Source: an uncultured Ruminiclostridium sp. (GTDB lineage: Bacteria > Bacillota > Clostridia > Oscillospirales > Ruminococcaceae). From it: DNA of 64,000 nt. Each line of letters begins with the position of its first letter. Within the stretch, counting starts at the first letter, position 1. Made by a program: the position numbers and the translations under genes. Under the pieces are notes generated by a model, which saw only the letters and a program-made list of their open reading frames with translations, was not told the DNA's origin and did no database searches. Positions 51,685 to 61,081 of this stretch are shown piece after piece. The DNA lies in contig CALXBK010000006.1 in the NCBI GenBank assembly GCA_944386545.1, positions 20,595 to 84,594 on the forward strand, written 5' to 3'.

Positions 51685-54600
51685 TTATTTTACAATAATA
51701 TTGTCTTCGCCGCATATTTTCTCTATATTTTGCACTAATGTTTCGGTTATTTTCACCGAAAGCTCCTCAGGCAAAAGACGTGTGGTGCGTGTGCTTTCAA
51801 AGCATAGCTTTACGGGGCTGTACCCTCTGTGCTGTTTTAACAGCTCCGTAAGTGCGGCAATATCGCCGTCGTTTTCATCTTTAAAGCGTATAAATAGGGT
51901 TTTCGGCTTTTGCTTACGCCTTTTTATATCAGGCGGCGGCAGTATTTTTTCAGCTATCAGCTTAGACGGTCTTTCGTCCTCACAGGACACCGTGCCTTCA
52001 AGGAGATATACCTCGCCCTCACGAAGCTTACTTGCATATATCGAATAGGCTTTCGGGAAAAGTATGCACTCAAGCTCGCCGCTCATATCCTCAACTGCGG
52101 CAAAGCACATATCCTGATTTTGCTTTGTCGTGTGCTTACGGACGGAGGTCAGCATAGCAATAACCTTTACCCTCTGCCGTTCCTGCTTTATTTCCTGAAC
52201 GGCGGCGGCAGGCATACAGCCGTATTCTCCCGCAACCGCGCGGTAGCCCTCCGTCGGATGTCCCGAAACGTATATTCCGAGTATCTCCTTTTCCATCGCA
52301 AAAAGCGAGGCGGAGGGAAATTCGGGCGCTGACTTTATATTGTATTCCTTATACTCCGTTTTGCCCGATGCGTCCGAGAACAGGCTCATCTGCCCTTCGA
52401 TATCCCTGTTTGAGCTGATGGAATCCATAAGCTCCTCAAAATTGAGCAGCAGCTCGCGGCGGTTATTGCCGAGGTTATCAAGCGCCCCGCATTTTATCAA
52501 AGATTCCACCGCTTTTTTGTTAAGGTTCTTTCCCGCCATGCGACTGCAAAAATCGTAAAGTGAGCTGAACGGCCTCTCCTTGCGCGCCTGAACAATATCG
52601 CCGCTCACATAAGCGCCGAGATTTTTTACTGCGGTAAGTCCGAAGCGGATACCGTCCTTTTCCGTACCAAAGCCGCTTTCGCTGTAATTGACGTGGGGCG
52701 GAAGAAGCTTTAAGCCGTTGCGCGACATGTCCGCCGCATACTCGGCTATCTTCGCACCCGAGCCCATAACGCTTGTAAGCAGTGCCGCCATAAACTGCGG
52801 ATAACAGTGACATCTCAGATAAGCCGTGCGATAAGCAAGCACCGCATACGCCGCCGCATGGGATTTATTGAAGGCATAGGAGGCAAAGCTCGTCATATCG
52901 TCGAATATCTCATTCGCAATAGCTTTGCCAATACCGTTTTTCTCCGCGCCTGCGACAAAGTCGGCACGCTCGCGCTCCATCTTTTCCCTGTCCTTTTTCT
53001 TCATCACCCTGCGCACGCTGTCAGCCCTGCCGTAAGAATAGCCCGCAAGCTTTCTGAATATCATCATTACCTGCTCCTGATACACTATACAGCCATAGGT
53101 AACTTCAAGTATGCTTTTCAATGCGGGGTGCTTGTACTTTACAAGCTCGGGATTGGCGTGATTTTTAATATATGTCGGTATCGAATCCATAGGTCCGGGG
53201 CGGTAAAGAGAAATCGCCGCCGTCAGGTCCTCTATGGAGTTCGGCTTTAGCCTCATAAGCAGCGAGGTCATGCCGCCGCTTTCAAACTGGAACACTCCGC
53301 AGGTTCCGCCCTTTGACAGCATATCAAAGGTCTGCTTATCGTCCTCGGGTATTGCTTCTGCGCGAAAATGCGGCTCGGTTTTGTTTATCAGCTTACAGCA
53401 GTCCTGAATTACCGTAAGGTATCTCAGACCTAAAAAATCCATTTTAAGCAGTCCGAGCTTTTCAACCGCAGCCATCGGATATTGCGTCATTATTTCATCG
53501 TCCCCGCTTTTATAAAGCGGGACATACTGACGGGCAGGCTCTCGGGTAATGACTATTCCCGCCGCATGGACGGAAACATTCCTCGGCATACCCTCTATCT
53601 TTCTTGCCGTTTGGATAAGGCGGGCGGTTTCCTCGTCGGATTTTGCAAGCTCGGTAAGCTCCTTTTCGGTTTTAAGCGCGCCCTCTATCGTTGAATGGAG
53701 CGACATCGGAATGAGCTTCGCTACCTTGTCAACCTTGGCGTAGGGCAGCCCCATAACTCTGCCTGCGTCCCTTATCGCCGCACGTGCCGCCATTGTGCCG
53801 AAGGTGATTATCTGCGCCACGTGATCCCTGCCGTATTTGCGCACGACATAATCTATTACCTCCTGCCGTCTTACACAGCAGAAGTCCACATCAAAGTCCG
53901 GCATACTGACGCGCTCGGGGTTTAAAAACCTCTCAAACAGCAAATCAAAGCGGATCGGATCTATGTCGGTTATTTCAAGGCAGTAGGCGCACAAGCTCCC
54001 TGCTCCCGAGCCTCTGCCGGGACCTACCGCTATGCCGTGTTCCTTTGCGTAACGGATAAAATCCCACACTATCAGGAAATAATCCACAAAGCCCATCTGC
54101 TTTATTACACCGGACTCGTATTCTGTGCGCTGTAACACGCTTTGCGGCGGATTTTCCCCGTAACGCTTCTTAACTCCCCTTGCAACAAGCTCATCAAACA
54201 GCTTGTTGTTGTCGTCATAGCCCTTTGTCTCAAAGCGCGGCAGAAAGGTTTTTCCGAAATCAAAGCTGACATTGCACCTGTCGGCAATTCTGACGGTGTT
54301 GTCAAGCGCCCTTTCGGGAAAGCCGAGCCGCTGCATTTCCTCGCGGCTTTTTATATAAAATTCATCGCCGGGCAGAAAAACATTGCTCTGCTCGTTTAAA
54401 TTCGTATTTGTTGAAATGCAGGTAAGCACCCTCTGCACAAAGCTGTCCTCTCTTGTTAGATAGTGCGCATCGTTTGTTGCGACAGGCTCTGCTCCCGTCT
54501 GCTCAGACAGCCTTAAAAGATACGGAAGGATTGTCTGCTGTTCCTTTATATTGTGGTTTTGTATTTCTATAAAGAAGTTTTCATTGCCGAAAATGTGCTG

Positions 54601-55086
54601 ATACTGCTGTACCGTCTGCACCGCTTCGGAATATCTGCCCTGTGAAAGCAGCCTTGGTATCTCGCCCGAAAGGCAGCCCGACAAACAAATAAGCCCCTTT
54701 GAATGCTTTGCAAGCAGCTTCCTGTCTACTCTCGGCTTGCGGTAAAAGCCCTCGGTATAGCTGCTTGTGACAATTTTGCAGAGGTTGTCATAGCCATCGT
54801 TATCCCTGCACAGCAGTACAAGATGATACGGCTTTGCGTCCTCCGGGGATGATTTGTCAAAACGTGTGCGCGGCGCAACATACACCTCACACCCTATTAT
54901 CGGCTTTATGCCGATTGCAATACATTCCTCATAAAACTCGATACACCCGAACATAGCGCCGTGGTCGGTTATTGCAACTGCGCTCTGTCCGAGCTGTGCC
55001 GCACGGCGGACAAGCCCTCTTATGCGGCAGGCACCGTCAAGAAGGCTGTACTCGCTATGCACATGAAGATGGACAAAGCCGTTCAT
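51685..55086 (-). CDS. dnaE: DNA polymerase III subunit alpha, DnaE type
   Basis: A 1133-residue replicative polymerase catalytic subunit (EC 2.7.7.7). It starts with a PHP domain (FVHLHVHSEYSLLDGACRI). The polymerase core has GPGRGSGAGSLCAYCL, the metal-binding MPDFDVDFC, and the RPGPMDSIPTYI block. A helix-hairpin-helix region (LTAVKNLGAYVSGDIVQAR, GALDNLGNNRRELLLNFE) precedes the OB-fold (VKVIAMLTSVRKHTTKQNQD...DMSGELECILFPKAY). Length and order fit the DnaE1/DnaE3-like form of Firmicutes, which in many species works with PolC. It is part of the whiA-dnaE-pfkA block. Confidence 0.97.
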   Translation of the reverse strand: MNGFVHLHVHSEYSLLDGACRIRGLVRRAAQLGQSAVAITDHGAMFGCIEFYEECIAIGIKPIIGCEVYVAPRTRFDKSSPEDAKPYHLVLLCRDNDGYDNLCKIVTSSYTEGFYRKPRVDRKLLAKHSKGLICLSGCLSGEIPRLLSQGRYSEAVQTVQQYQHIFGNENFFIEIQNHNIKEQQTILPYLLRLSEQTGAEPVATNDAHYLTREDSFVQRVLTCISTNTNLNEQSNVFLPGDEFYIKSREEMQRLGFPERALDNTVRIADRCNVSFDFGKTFLPRFETKGYDDNNKLFDELVARGVKKRYGENPPQSVLQRTEYESGVIKQMGFVDYFLIVWDFIRYAKEHGIAVGPGRGSGAGSLCAYCLEITDIDPIRFDLLFERFLNPERVSMPDFDVDFCCVRRQEVIDYVVRKYGRDHVAQIITFGTMAARAAIRDAGRVMGLPYAKVDKVAKLIPMSLHSTIEGALKTEKELTELAKSDEETARLIQTARKIEGMPRNVSVHAAGIVITREPARQYVPLYKSGDDEIMTQYPMAAVEKLGLLKMDFLGLRYLTVIQDCCKLINKTEPHFRAEAIPEDDKQTFDMLSKGGTCGVFQFESGGMTSLLMRLKPNSIEDLTAAISLYRPGPMDSIPTYIKNHANPELVKYKHPALKSILEVTYGCIVYQEQVMMIFRKLAGYSYGRADSVRRVMKKKDREKMERERADFVAGAEKNGIGKAIANEIFDDMTSFASYAFNKSHAAAYAVLAYRTAYLRCHCYPQFMAALLTSVMGSGAKIAEYAADMSRNGLKLLPPHVNYSESGFGTEKDGIRFGLTAVKNLGAYVSGDIVQARKERPFSSLYDFCSRMAGKNLNKKAVESLIKCGALDNLGNNRRELLLNFEELMDSISSNRDIEGQMSLFSDASGKTEYKEYNIKSAPEFPSASLFAMEKEILGIYVSGHPTEGYRAVAGEYGCMPAAAVQEIKQERQRVKVIAMLTSVRKHTTKQNQDMCFAAVEDMSGELECILFPKAYSIYASKLREGEVYLLEGTVSCEDERPSKLIAEKILPPPDIKRRKQKPKTLFIRFKDENDGDIAALTELLKQHRGYSPVKLCFESTRTTRLLPEELSVKITETLVQNIEKICGEDNIIVK

Positions 55087-55099
55087 AGTTTATGCTCCC

Positions 55100-55242
55100 T
55101 TCAATAAGGGGCTTGCCCCGTCATTCAACGTGGCAAGCCGCAGCGAAGCTGCGATTCAATTTCAGTTGGGGATTGAATCCCAACTGAAACTGAATATGGA
55201 ACCCGCCGCCTTAGAGGCGGGGGACATCTTGCCTAAGTTATA
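55100..55242 (-). repeat. cloverleaf-like dispersed repeat, copy E
   Basis: TTCAATAAGGGGCTTGCCCC to TTGCCTAAGTTATA, 143 bp, with all the stems of copies A-D. The whiA stop codon (55238-55240) lies within the ATAACTTAGG end, and dnaE starts 14 bp from the other end. Confidence 0.92.
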
Positions 55243-56098
55243 AATCCCCGTTTTCCTTTCTGAGCCTGTCTGCTATCTCGCTTATGCGTCTTAGCCTGTG
55301 GTTGACTCCGCTCCGGCTTATCGGGGGATCAAGTTTTTTTCCTATATCGGACAGCGACAGCTCTATGCCGCCGCTTCGTATTTCGGCAACGCCCGCAAGG
55401 TCGTCCCGCAAAAATCCGATACCCATTTTTTCCGTTATATAATCTATATCCTCTTTTTGCTTTTGCGCCGCCGTTATAGTCTTGTTGAGGTTTGCCGCTT
55501 CGCAGTTTACGCTTCGGTTGACATTATTGCGCACTTCCTTGTATATCTTGACGTTCATTATCTCTACGGCTCTGAGCATTGCGCCCATATAGGTGAGCAT
55601 ATCCGAGAGCTGTTCGCTGTCCTTGACATATAAAAAAAAGCTTCCGCGCCGTGAGGAGAGCTTTGCGGTCATTCCGTGCTCCTCAATGAGCCTTAGCAGG
55701 ATTTCGCATTTTTCCTTTTCGTGCAGGAAAAATTCAAGCTGATAGCCCTTTTCGGGATTTGCCGCAAGCCCGCATACCAAAAAAACGCCCCTTAAAAACG
55801 CTCCGAACTCTGCGTCATCGGAGCAGTCGGGGAGCGTTTCGGCGTATTTTTTATCAGGCGCTCTGAAGGTATAGACGGTCTTTGTGCGGAATGTATTTTC
55901 AGACAGCCCGCAATCAATTTTCGCACCCTCGCACGCCTGCTTTATATATACAGCGGCTTTTTTGCACTCGGTGCTGAAAACCAGTCCGCCGCCGTCCTCG
56001 CTCATGGCAAAAAACGCTCCTTTAAGCAGTATCTCAAGCTGTGCCCTGCTGTGCTCAGCTCTGCAAAGCTCGATTTTTATATCGGAGGCAAACGACAT
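55238..56098 (-). CDS. whiA: DNA-binding protein WhiA
   Basis: A 286-residue WhiA with an N-terminal LAGLIDADG-homing-endonuclease-like domain (FLRGVFLVCGLAANPEKGYQLEF) and a C-terminal helix-turn-helix (EIRSGGIELSLSDIGKKLDPPISRSGVNHRLRRI). In Gram-positives it controls cell division and chromosome segregation or sporulation genes. Upstream in the usual block come rapZ and yvcK; here rapZ precedes directly. The last Leu codon and the stop are contributed by the ATAAC end of repeat copy E, so the C-terminus may differ slightly from relatives. Confidence 0.95.
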   Translation of the reverse strand: MSFASDIKIELCRAEHSRAQLEILLKGAFFAMSEDGGGLVFSTECKKAAVYIKQACEGAKIDCGLSENTFRTKTVYTFRAPDKKYAETLPDCSDDAEFGAFLRGVFLVCGLAANPEKGYQLEFFLHEKEKCEILLRLIEEHGMTAKLSSRRGSFFLYVKDSEQLSDMLTYMGAMLRAVEIMNVKIYKEVRNNVNRSVNCEAANLNKTITAAQKQKEDIDYITEKMGIGFLRDDLAGVAEIRSGGIELSLSDIGKKLDPPISRSGVNHRLRRISEIADRLRKENGDL

Positions 56099-56115
56099 AA
56101 AGCTACTCCCTTTCC

Positions 56116-56985
56116 TTATTTATGCCCTTTTTCTATATCCCTGTGAAGCACGCTTGCTTTAAGTCCGTTGTTACGGATATGCGCGCACATATTCTCCGCA
56201 AAGGTTACGCTTCTGTGTTTGCCGCCCGTACAGCCGAACGCTATTACAAGCTGGCTTTTTCCCTCGTGCAGATACTGCGGCACGAGAAAATCTATAAGGT
56301 CGAACAGCTTTTTCTCCAAAGTGACGGAGTTTTCAAAGCTCATCACAAAATCCCTTACAGGCTTGTCCAGTCCCGTCATTTTCTTAAGCTCCGGCTTGTA
56401 AAAGGGATTGGGCAGGCAGCGCACGTCAAACACTAAATCCGCTTCATTGGGAACGCCGTACTTAAAGCCGAAAGAAATACAGCTTATCGCCATGCTGTCC
56501 GAGGGGTTATCCAAAAATATGTTAAGTACGTTTTCTTTAAGGGTAGATGTACCCATAAGGCTTGTATCAATGTAAAAATCGGCGCATTGCTTCATCGGCT
56601 CGATTATTTCCGATTCCGCGTTTATCGCCTTGTCAATGTCGCCTCCCGACGCTTCAAAAAGCGGGTGGCGGCGGCGGGTTTCCTTATAGCGCTGTTTTAT
56701 AACGGAATGATTTGCGTCCACAAAAAGCACCTTTACGTTATAGCCCTTGCTTTTAAGCTCCTCAAGGTTTTCATTGAGGTGCATGAACATAGTGCCGCCT
56801 CGTATATCCGTAACAATAGCGACCTTTGTTATATCCTCATTTTCCTCGCATATCTCCGCAAACTTAGGTATAAGCTGAGGCGGCATATTGTCAATGCAGA
56901 AATATCCTATATCCTCCATGACATTAACCGCACATGATTTACCTGCGCCGGAAAGCCCCGTTACAATTACAAATTCCGTGTTCAT
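56116..56985 (-). CDS. rapZ: RapZ/YvcJ-type nucleotide-binding RNase adapter
   Basis: A 289-residue P-loop protein. EFVIVTGLSGAGKSCAVNVMEDIGYFCIDNMP is the Walker A and downstream signature. The C-terminal half has YGVPNEADLVFDVRCLPNPFY and VIAFGCTGGKHRSVTFAENM, typical of the family. In enterobacteria RapZ regulates GlmZ sRNA decay; in Firmicutes YvcJ has NTPase activity with poorly known roles. Start at 56985 follows AAAGGA. The gene normally between it and whiA (yvcK) is absent: only 17 nt separate the two. Cotranscribed with murB and whiA. Confidence 0.94.
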   Translation of the reverse strand: MNTEFVIVTGLSGAGKSCAVNVMEDIGYFCIDNMPPQLIPKFAEICEENEDITKVAIVTDIRGGTMFMHLNENLEELKSKGYNVKVLFVDANHSVIKQRYKETRRRHPLFEASGGDIDKAINAESEIIEPMKQCADFYIDTSLMGTSTLKENVLNIFLDNPSDSMAISCISFGFKYGVPNEADLVFDVRCLPNPFYKPELKKMTGLDKPVRDFVMSFENSVTLEKKLFDLIDFLVPQYLHEGKSQLVIAFGCTGGKHRSVTFAENMCAHIRNNGLKASVLHRDIEKGHK

Positions 56986-57023
56986 AGCCGTATTCCTTTC
57001 CCCGCACCCTGTCACACTTTTCT

Positions 57024-57935
57024 CTATTTCATTATGAGTATCTCACATTCAAGCGCAATGCCCGTCTGTTCAAAAACTCTTTGCTTTACCATGCTCATAA
57101 CGCCCATAACATCGTCAAAGGTGGCGTTATCCCTGTTTATAACAAATCCGCTGTGCTTTGTGCTGACCTCAGCGCCTCCGCAGGACGCCCCTTTAAGCCC
57201 GCACTCCTCGATAAGCCTTGCGGCAAAATCGCCCTTAGGGCGCTTGAAGGTACTGCCTGCGCTCGGATATTCAAGCGGCTGTTTTTTCCGGCGGCGCTCC
57301 ATAAGCTCCTCCATGCGGCTGTTTATAGCTTCTTTATCGCCTTTTTTCAGCTTAAAGGTGACGCTTGTTATGCACAGCTTCTTTTCGGAAAAAATGCTGT
57401 GACGGTAGGAAAGCTCCATCTTATCGTTTGAAAGCTCTTTTATTCTTCCCTGCTCGTCAATACAGCGGCAGGAAACCACAACGTCCTTCATCTCCCCGCC
57501 GTATGCGCCGGCATTCATAAAAACAGCACCGCCGACAGAGCCGGGGATACCGTAGGCAAATTCAAGCCCCGTAAGACTGTTTTCCAGCGCAACTCTGCAC
57601 ACCGCAGACAGCGACGCTCCCGCATTGCAGATTATCTCGTCGCCTCTTACCCTTACCGAGCCGAAATCACTGCCGAGGAGCAATACGGCTCCCCGCAGTC
57701 CCTCGTCGCTGACAAGGATATTACTGCCCCGTCCTATTATATAGTAGGGCACAGAATTTTCGTTGCAATGCCGTACCAGCTCACAAAGCAGCTTTTCGCA
57801 GTTTATTTTTATCATAATGTCGCACCTGCCGCCTATTTTAAAGGAGGTGTGCTTATTCATGGGCTCGTCATACAGCACCTGTGCGCCGTAGCTTTGCGCC
57901 GTCTGAGCCAATAAAGCGTAATCGTTGCTGTTCAA
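57024..57935 (-). CDS. murB: UDP-N-acetylenolpyruvoylglucosamine reductase
   Basis: A 303-residue MurB (EC 1.3.1.98), an FAD enzyme making UDP-MurNAc for peptidoglycan. It shows HTSFKIGGRCDIMIKI, YYIIGRGSNILVSDEGLRGAV, GLEFAYGIPGSVGGAVFMNAGAYGGEM (FAD-binding and active site), and PSAGSTFKRPKG near the catalytic Ser. The RLIEECGLKG...HSGFVINR block and the lack of the E. coli-type extra loop put it with type II MurB. It starts at TTG after GAGGAG. It lies 38 nt from rapZ and is in the same operon. Confidence 0.96.
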   Translation of the reverse strand: MNSNDYALLAQTAQSYGAQVLYDEPMNKHTSFKIGGRCDIMIKINCEKLLCELVRHCNENSVPYYIIGRGSNILVSDEGLRGAVLLLGSDFGSVRVRGDEIICNAGASLSAVCRVALENSLTGLEFAYGIPGSVGGAVFMNAGAYGGEMKDVVVSCRCIDEQGRIKELSNDKMELSYRHSIFSEKKLCITSVTFKLKKGDKEAINSRMEELMERRRKKQPLEYPSAGSTFKRPKGDFAARLIEECGLKGASCGGAEVSTKHSGFVINRDNATFDDVMGVMSMVKQRVFEQTGIALECEILIMK

Positions 57936-57980
57936 AGAATACTCCTCAGATATTTAATATAATGATATTTGTACAGGTTA

Positions 57981-58934
57981 TCAGAATTTAAGACGGTAGA
58001 GGTTTGCCGCACCGACGATACCCGCATCGTTTCCGAGCTTGCAGATACCAAGCACTGTTGAGCGTTCGGGATTTATGCAGTAGCTTTCTTTGCGGATGTA
58101 TTCCTCCAGAGGCTTTGTGAGATATTCGCCCTCCTTGCAAATACCGCCGCCGATGAGAAGCATTTCGGGCTGGAAGGTGTTTACTATATTTACAAGACCG
58201 CAGCCGAGGTAGTTGAGATATTCCTCAACAACTGCGCAGGCTGTCTTGTCGCCCTTTCTCATACCGTCAAAGGCGGTCTTTCCGTCAACATTTTCAATGC
58301 TGCCCGCAATTTCCCACATTGCACTGTTTTTATCCGCTTCCATTGCCTTTTTGGTTGCGGTTATGAGAGCTGTCGCTGAGCTGTACGCTTCAAAGCAGCC
58401 CTTTCTGCCGCAGCCGCATTGTCTGCCGTTGTACTCTATTACCGTGTGGCCAAGCTCCGCACCGCAGAAGTTAAAGCCGGTGTAAATGCCGCCGTCGATG
58501 ATAATGCCGCCGCCTACGCCTGTGCCGAGGGTTACGACTACAACGTCCTTACAGCCCCTTGCCGCACCGTTCAGCACCTCGCCGTATGCCGCTACATTTG
58601 CGTCATTTTCAACAAATATATCAGTACCCAGCCTTTCCTTCAAAAGACCGCCGAGGTTTGTGTTGTTAAAGCCTAAGTTGCAGGAATAGAGAACAACACC
58701 GTTGTTTCTGTCTGCAACGCCGGGAGTTCCTATGCCTATGCTGTTTACCTCGTCAACCTTTATTCCCGCACTCTCGCACGCAAGCCTTACGCCCTCGCAG
58801 ATGCTGTCTGCAATGCTCCCTGCGGGACGGGGCAGATTTGTCTTGATGTTTGACTTGCCGATAATGTTGAAGCTGTCGTCCACAACGCCTACCTTTATAT
58901 TTGTTCCGCCTAAATCAATTCCTATGTTGTACAT
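57981..58934 (-). CDS. glcK: ROK-family glucokinase
   Basis: A 317-residue glucokinase (EC 2.7.1.2). The N-terminal IGIDLGGTNIKVGVV is the phosphate 1 ATP motif, and GTPGVADRNNGVV, FVENDANVAAYGE (sugar-binding Asn/Asp), VTLGTGVGGGII and the zinc-binding CGCGRKGCFEAYSS belong to the ROK family. It phosphorylates glucose released from plant polysaccharide. The symbol follows the usual ROK glucokinase in Firmicutes; other hexoses are possible. It lies 46 nt upstream of murB. Confidence 0.93.
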   Translation of the reverse strand: MYNIGIDLGGTNIKVGVVDDSFNIIGKSNIKTNLPRPAGSIADSICEGVRLACESAGIKVDEVNSIGIGTPGVADRNNGVVLYSCNLGFNNTNLGGLLKERLGTDIFVENDANVAAYGEVLNGAARGCKDVVVVTLGTGVGGGIIIDGGIYTGFNFCGAELGHTVIEYNGRQCGCGRKGCFEAYSSATALITATKKAMEADKNSAMWEIAGSIENVDGKTAFDGMRKGDKTACAVVEEYLNYLGCGLVNIVNTFQPEMLLIGGGICKEGEYLTKPLEEYIRKESYCINPERSTVLGICKLGNDAGIVGAANLYRLKF

Positions 58935-58980
58935 AAATACTTTTTTCCTTCCGGTTTATTTTATTCCGAGCCGCCGCGGG

Positions 58981-59715
58981 TTATTCCGCCGCTGTTTCTC
59001 CGTTGGTTTTTATTCCTCTTGCTTTAAGGAACGCTTCAAAACGCTGTATATCCGCATTAAGCACAAGCTCAGAGGGGAAATTTATCTCGCAAAGCAGCTG
59101 CCTTGCTTTTTCAAATGCGCCTATCTTATCATGAAAATGCGCGTCCGAGTTTACCATTATACTACAACCGTTTCTTACGCATGCGGGAAGTATCAATTTC
59201 TTCAGTCTTTTTATTGAAGCCTCGCTGCGAAAACGGCTGACATTAAGCTCCATTGCAACATTGCGCCTTACACATTCCTTTGATACGGTATCGACATCAT
59301 AGGGATACCATTCGGAATCGGTATGACCAAGCACTGCTACCTTCAGGTTTTCCATAACCTTTAAATAGGCTCTCGTATGGTCGTCCTCGCTTCCTGACAT
59401 AATGCAAGGATAGTGCATTGACGCTACCATCCACTCTACAAACCTTTCTATTTCGTCGGTGTCAAGCGTGCCGTCATAATCGCAGATATTCGCTTCAACG
59501 CCCTTTATCACCCTTACTCCGTACAGAAAATCGGGAATTACCCTGAGATTGCAAAAATGCCAGTAATGCGGGGCGTCCTCCATTTTTACGCCGTGGTCGG
59601 TCATAGCTATATATTTAAGTCCGCGCTCTGCCGCCGCTTTTGCATTTTCCGTGACGGTGGAATAGGCGTGGGTTGACGCTATGGTATGCGTGTGCATATC
59701 GGCAATGAAATTCAT
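58981..59715 (-). CDS. PHP-domain phosphatase (YcdX-like)
   Basis: A 244-residue PHP metal-dependent phosphoesterase. MNFIADMHTHTIASTHAYSTV contains the first HxH metal pair, GLKYIAMTDHGVKM the next, and SEDDHTRAYLK, LGHTDSEWYPYDVDT and MVNSDAHFHDK supply later metal ligands. The trinuclear site suggests hydrolysis of small phosphates; the natural substrate is unknown. The start is the ATG at 59715 (after AAAGGAG); a TTG six codons upstream precedes it but lies before the ribosome site. It sits between hprK and glcK in the block. Confidence 0.9.
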   Translation of the reverse strand: MNFIADMHTHTIASTHAYSTVTENAKAAAERGLKYIAMTDHGVKMEDAPHYWHFCNLRVIPDFLYGVRVIKGVEANICDYDGTLDTDEIERFVEWMVASMHYPCIMSGSEDDHTRAYLKVMENLKVAVLGHTDSEWYPYDVDTVSKECVRRNVAMELNVSRFRSEASIKRLKKLILPACVRNGCSIMVNSDAHFHDKIGAFEKARQLLCEINFPSELVLNADIQRFEAFLKARGIKTNGETAAE

Positions 59716-59741
59716 GCCGTCATCTCCTTTCAAAAGCGGAA

Positions 59742-60695
59742 TTAACCCCAGCTCGTAACCGTGTCACTGCCTTCCATATTCAGTCCGAGATTGTCAAGCA
59801 GCTCCTGCGCCGCATTGTAGCCCATCTTTTTTTGTCTGTTGTTTACTGCGGCTACTTCAAGAATAACGGCTAAGTTTCTGCCGGGCTTTACGGGTATCGT
59901 CAGCGACGGCACCTTAACGCCGAGAATGGAAACATAATGATTGTCCACACCCATTCTGTCGTATACCTTTTCGGGATTCCACAGCTCAAGCTCTACAACA
60001 AGGTCTATCTTCTCGCTTACCTTTACAGAGCCCATACCGAAAAGCTGTCTTGCATTGATAATGCCGATACCGCGAAGCTCCATAAAGTGACGTATATTGT
60101 CGGGAGAGCTTCCCACAAGCGTGATGTTGGACGCTTTTCTTATCTCTACCGCGTCGTCTGCTACAAGCCTGTGACCTCTCTTTACAAGCTCGATTGCGGT
60201 TTCGCTCTTACCCACGCCGCTTTCGCCGAGTATCAGCATACCCTCGCCGTATACCTCTATAAGAACACCGTGACGGGTAATTCTCGGAGCTAACTGCAAG
60301 CTCAGGTACGCAACCAGCTTTGAAGTAAAGGTAGACGTGCTTTCCTCGCTTCTTAAAAGCGGCACCTCACAGCTTTGCGAAAACTGCTTCATTTCGGGAG
60401 AAATTTCCATGCCTCTTGAAACAACGACTGCGGCAGGCTTCTCGCTGAAAAACTTCTGTATGCGCTGAGTTCTTATCTCTGCGCCGCATTGCTCAAGGTA
60501 GGCGGTTTCCGCCTTGCCTATTATCTGTATTCTGGTCTTGTCGAAGTATTCGTAAAATCCCGCAAGCTGAAGTCCGGGACGGTTTACGTCTATGCTGGTT
60601 ATAAATATCTCAGACGGAACTGTCGGTGAGTGAATAACCTCTAACTTGCACTCGTCGATTATCGCCTGAAGCGATACCTTAAATTCCTGTGCCAT
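59742..60695 (-). CDS. hprK: HPr kinase/phosphorylase
   Basis: A 317-residue HprK that phosphorylates and dephosphorylates Ser46 of HPr, the master switch of carbon catabolite control in Firmicutes. Walker A is GESGVGKSETAIEL, followed by RLVADDAVEI and the family signature MELRGIGIINARQLFGMGSV. PVKPGRNLAVILEVAAVNNRQ near the C-terminus is also conserved. It is the first gene of the PHP-glcK-murB-rapZ-whiA-dnaE operon, with a promoter at 60753-60781. Confidence 0.96.
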   Translation of the reverse strand: MAQEFKVSLQAIIDECKLEVIHSPTVPSEIFITSIDVNRPGLQLAGFYEYFDKTRIQIIGKAETAYLEQCGAEIRTQRIQKFFSEKPAAVVVSRGMEISPEMKQFSQSCEVPLLRSEESTSTFTSKLVAYLSLQLAPRITRHGVLIEVYGEGMLILGESGVGKSETAIELVKRGHRLVADDAVEIRKASNITLVGSSPDNIRHFMELRGIGIINARQLFGMGSVKVSEKIDLVVELELWNPEKVYDRMGVDNHYVSILGVKVPSLTIPVKPGRNLAVILEVAAVNNRQKKMGYNAAQELLDNLGLNMEGSDTVTSWG

Positions 60696-60752
60696 ACTTT
60701 CCCTCTTTCCTTAAAAAATCAAACGTCCGTACAAAAGTACGCTATCACTTAA

Positions 60753-60781
60753 ATTATACAACAAACACGCTCCTTTTGCAA
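60753..60781 (-). promoter_or_regulatory. promoter of the hprK operon
   Basis: On the minus strand TTGCAA (60776-60781), 17-bp spacer and TATAAT (60753-60758). About 190 bp of unassigned AT-rich DNA separates it from the adhE promoter. Confidence 0.75.
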
Positions 60782-60971
60782 GAGTAAATATGTAAAATTC
60801 ACGTCATAACAAAAATAGTATTTCGCTTTACCACGGTGCTTCAAATCCATATTAAACACAAATACGGTAAAATTGCCGCAAAAATATCCGCTTGACTTAT
60901 TTTTCCGTTTTCATTGTTAATGTTGCATAAAAACAGAGCAAATATTTTGGTTGATTTCATTGAAAAAAGGA

Positions 60972-61001
60972 TTGACAAAACACCCGATAAACTGCTATAA
61001 T
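60972..61001 (+). promoter_or_regulatory. adhE promoter
   Basis: TTGACA (60972-60977), 18-bp spacer, TATAAT (60996-61001), consensus hexamers. Confidence 0.85.
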
Positions 61002-61005
61002 GGAA

Positions 61006-61023
61006 TTGTTAAAAAAATAACAA
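61006..61023. promoter_or_regulatory. Rex-type redox operator
   Basis: TTGTTA-N6-TAACAA is an 18-bp perfect inverted repeat, starting 4 bp after the adhE -10 box. It fits the Rex consensus TTGT(T/G)AANNNNTT(A/C)ACAA except at one inner position. NADH-sensing Rex commonly represses adhE in Clostridia. Confidence 0.7.
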
Positions 61024-61081
61024 GCAAAAACGGTTTCACAATGAACAACCGTAAAAAAGTTTAAAGCATTAGGAGGAACAC

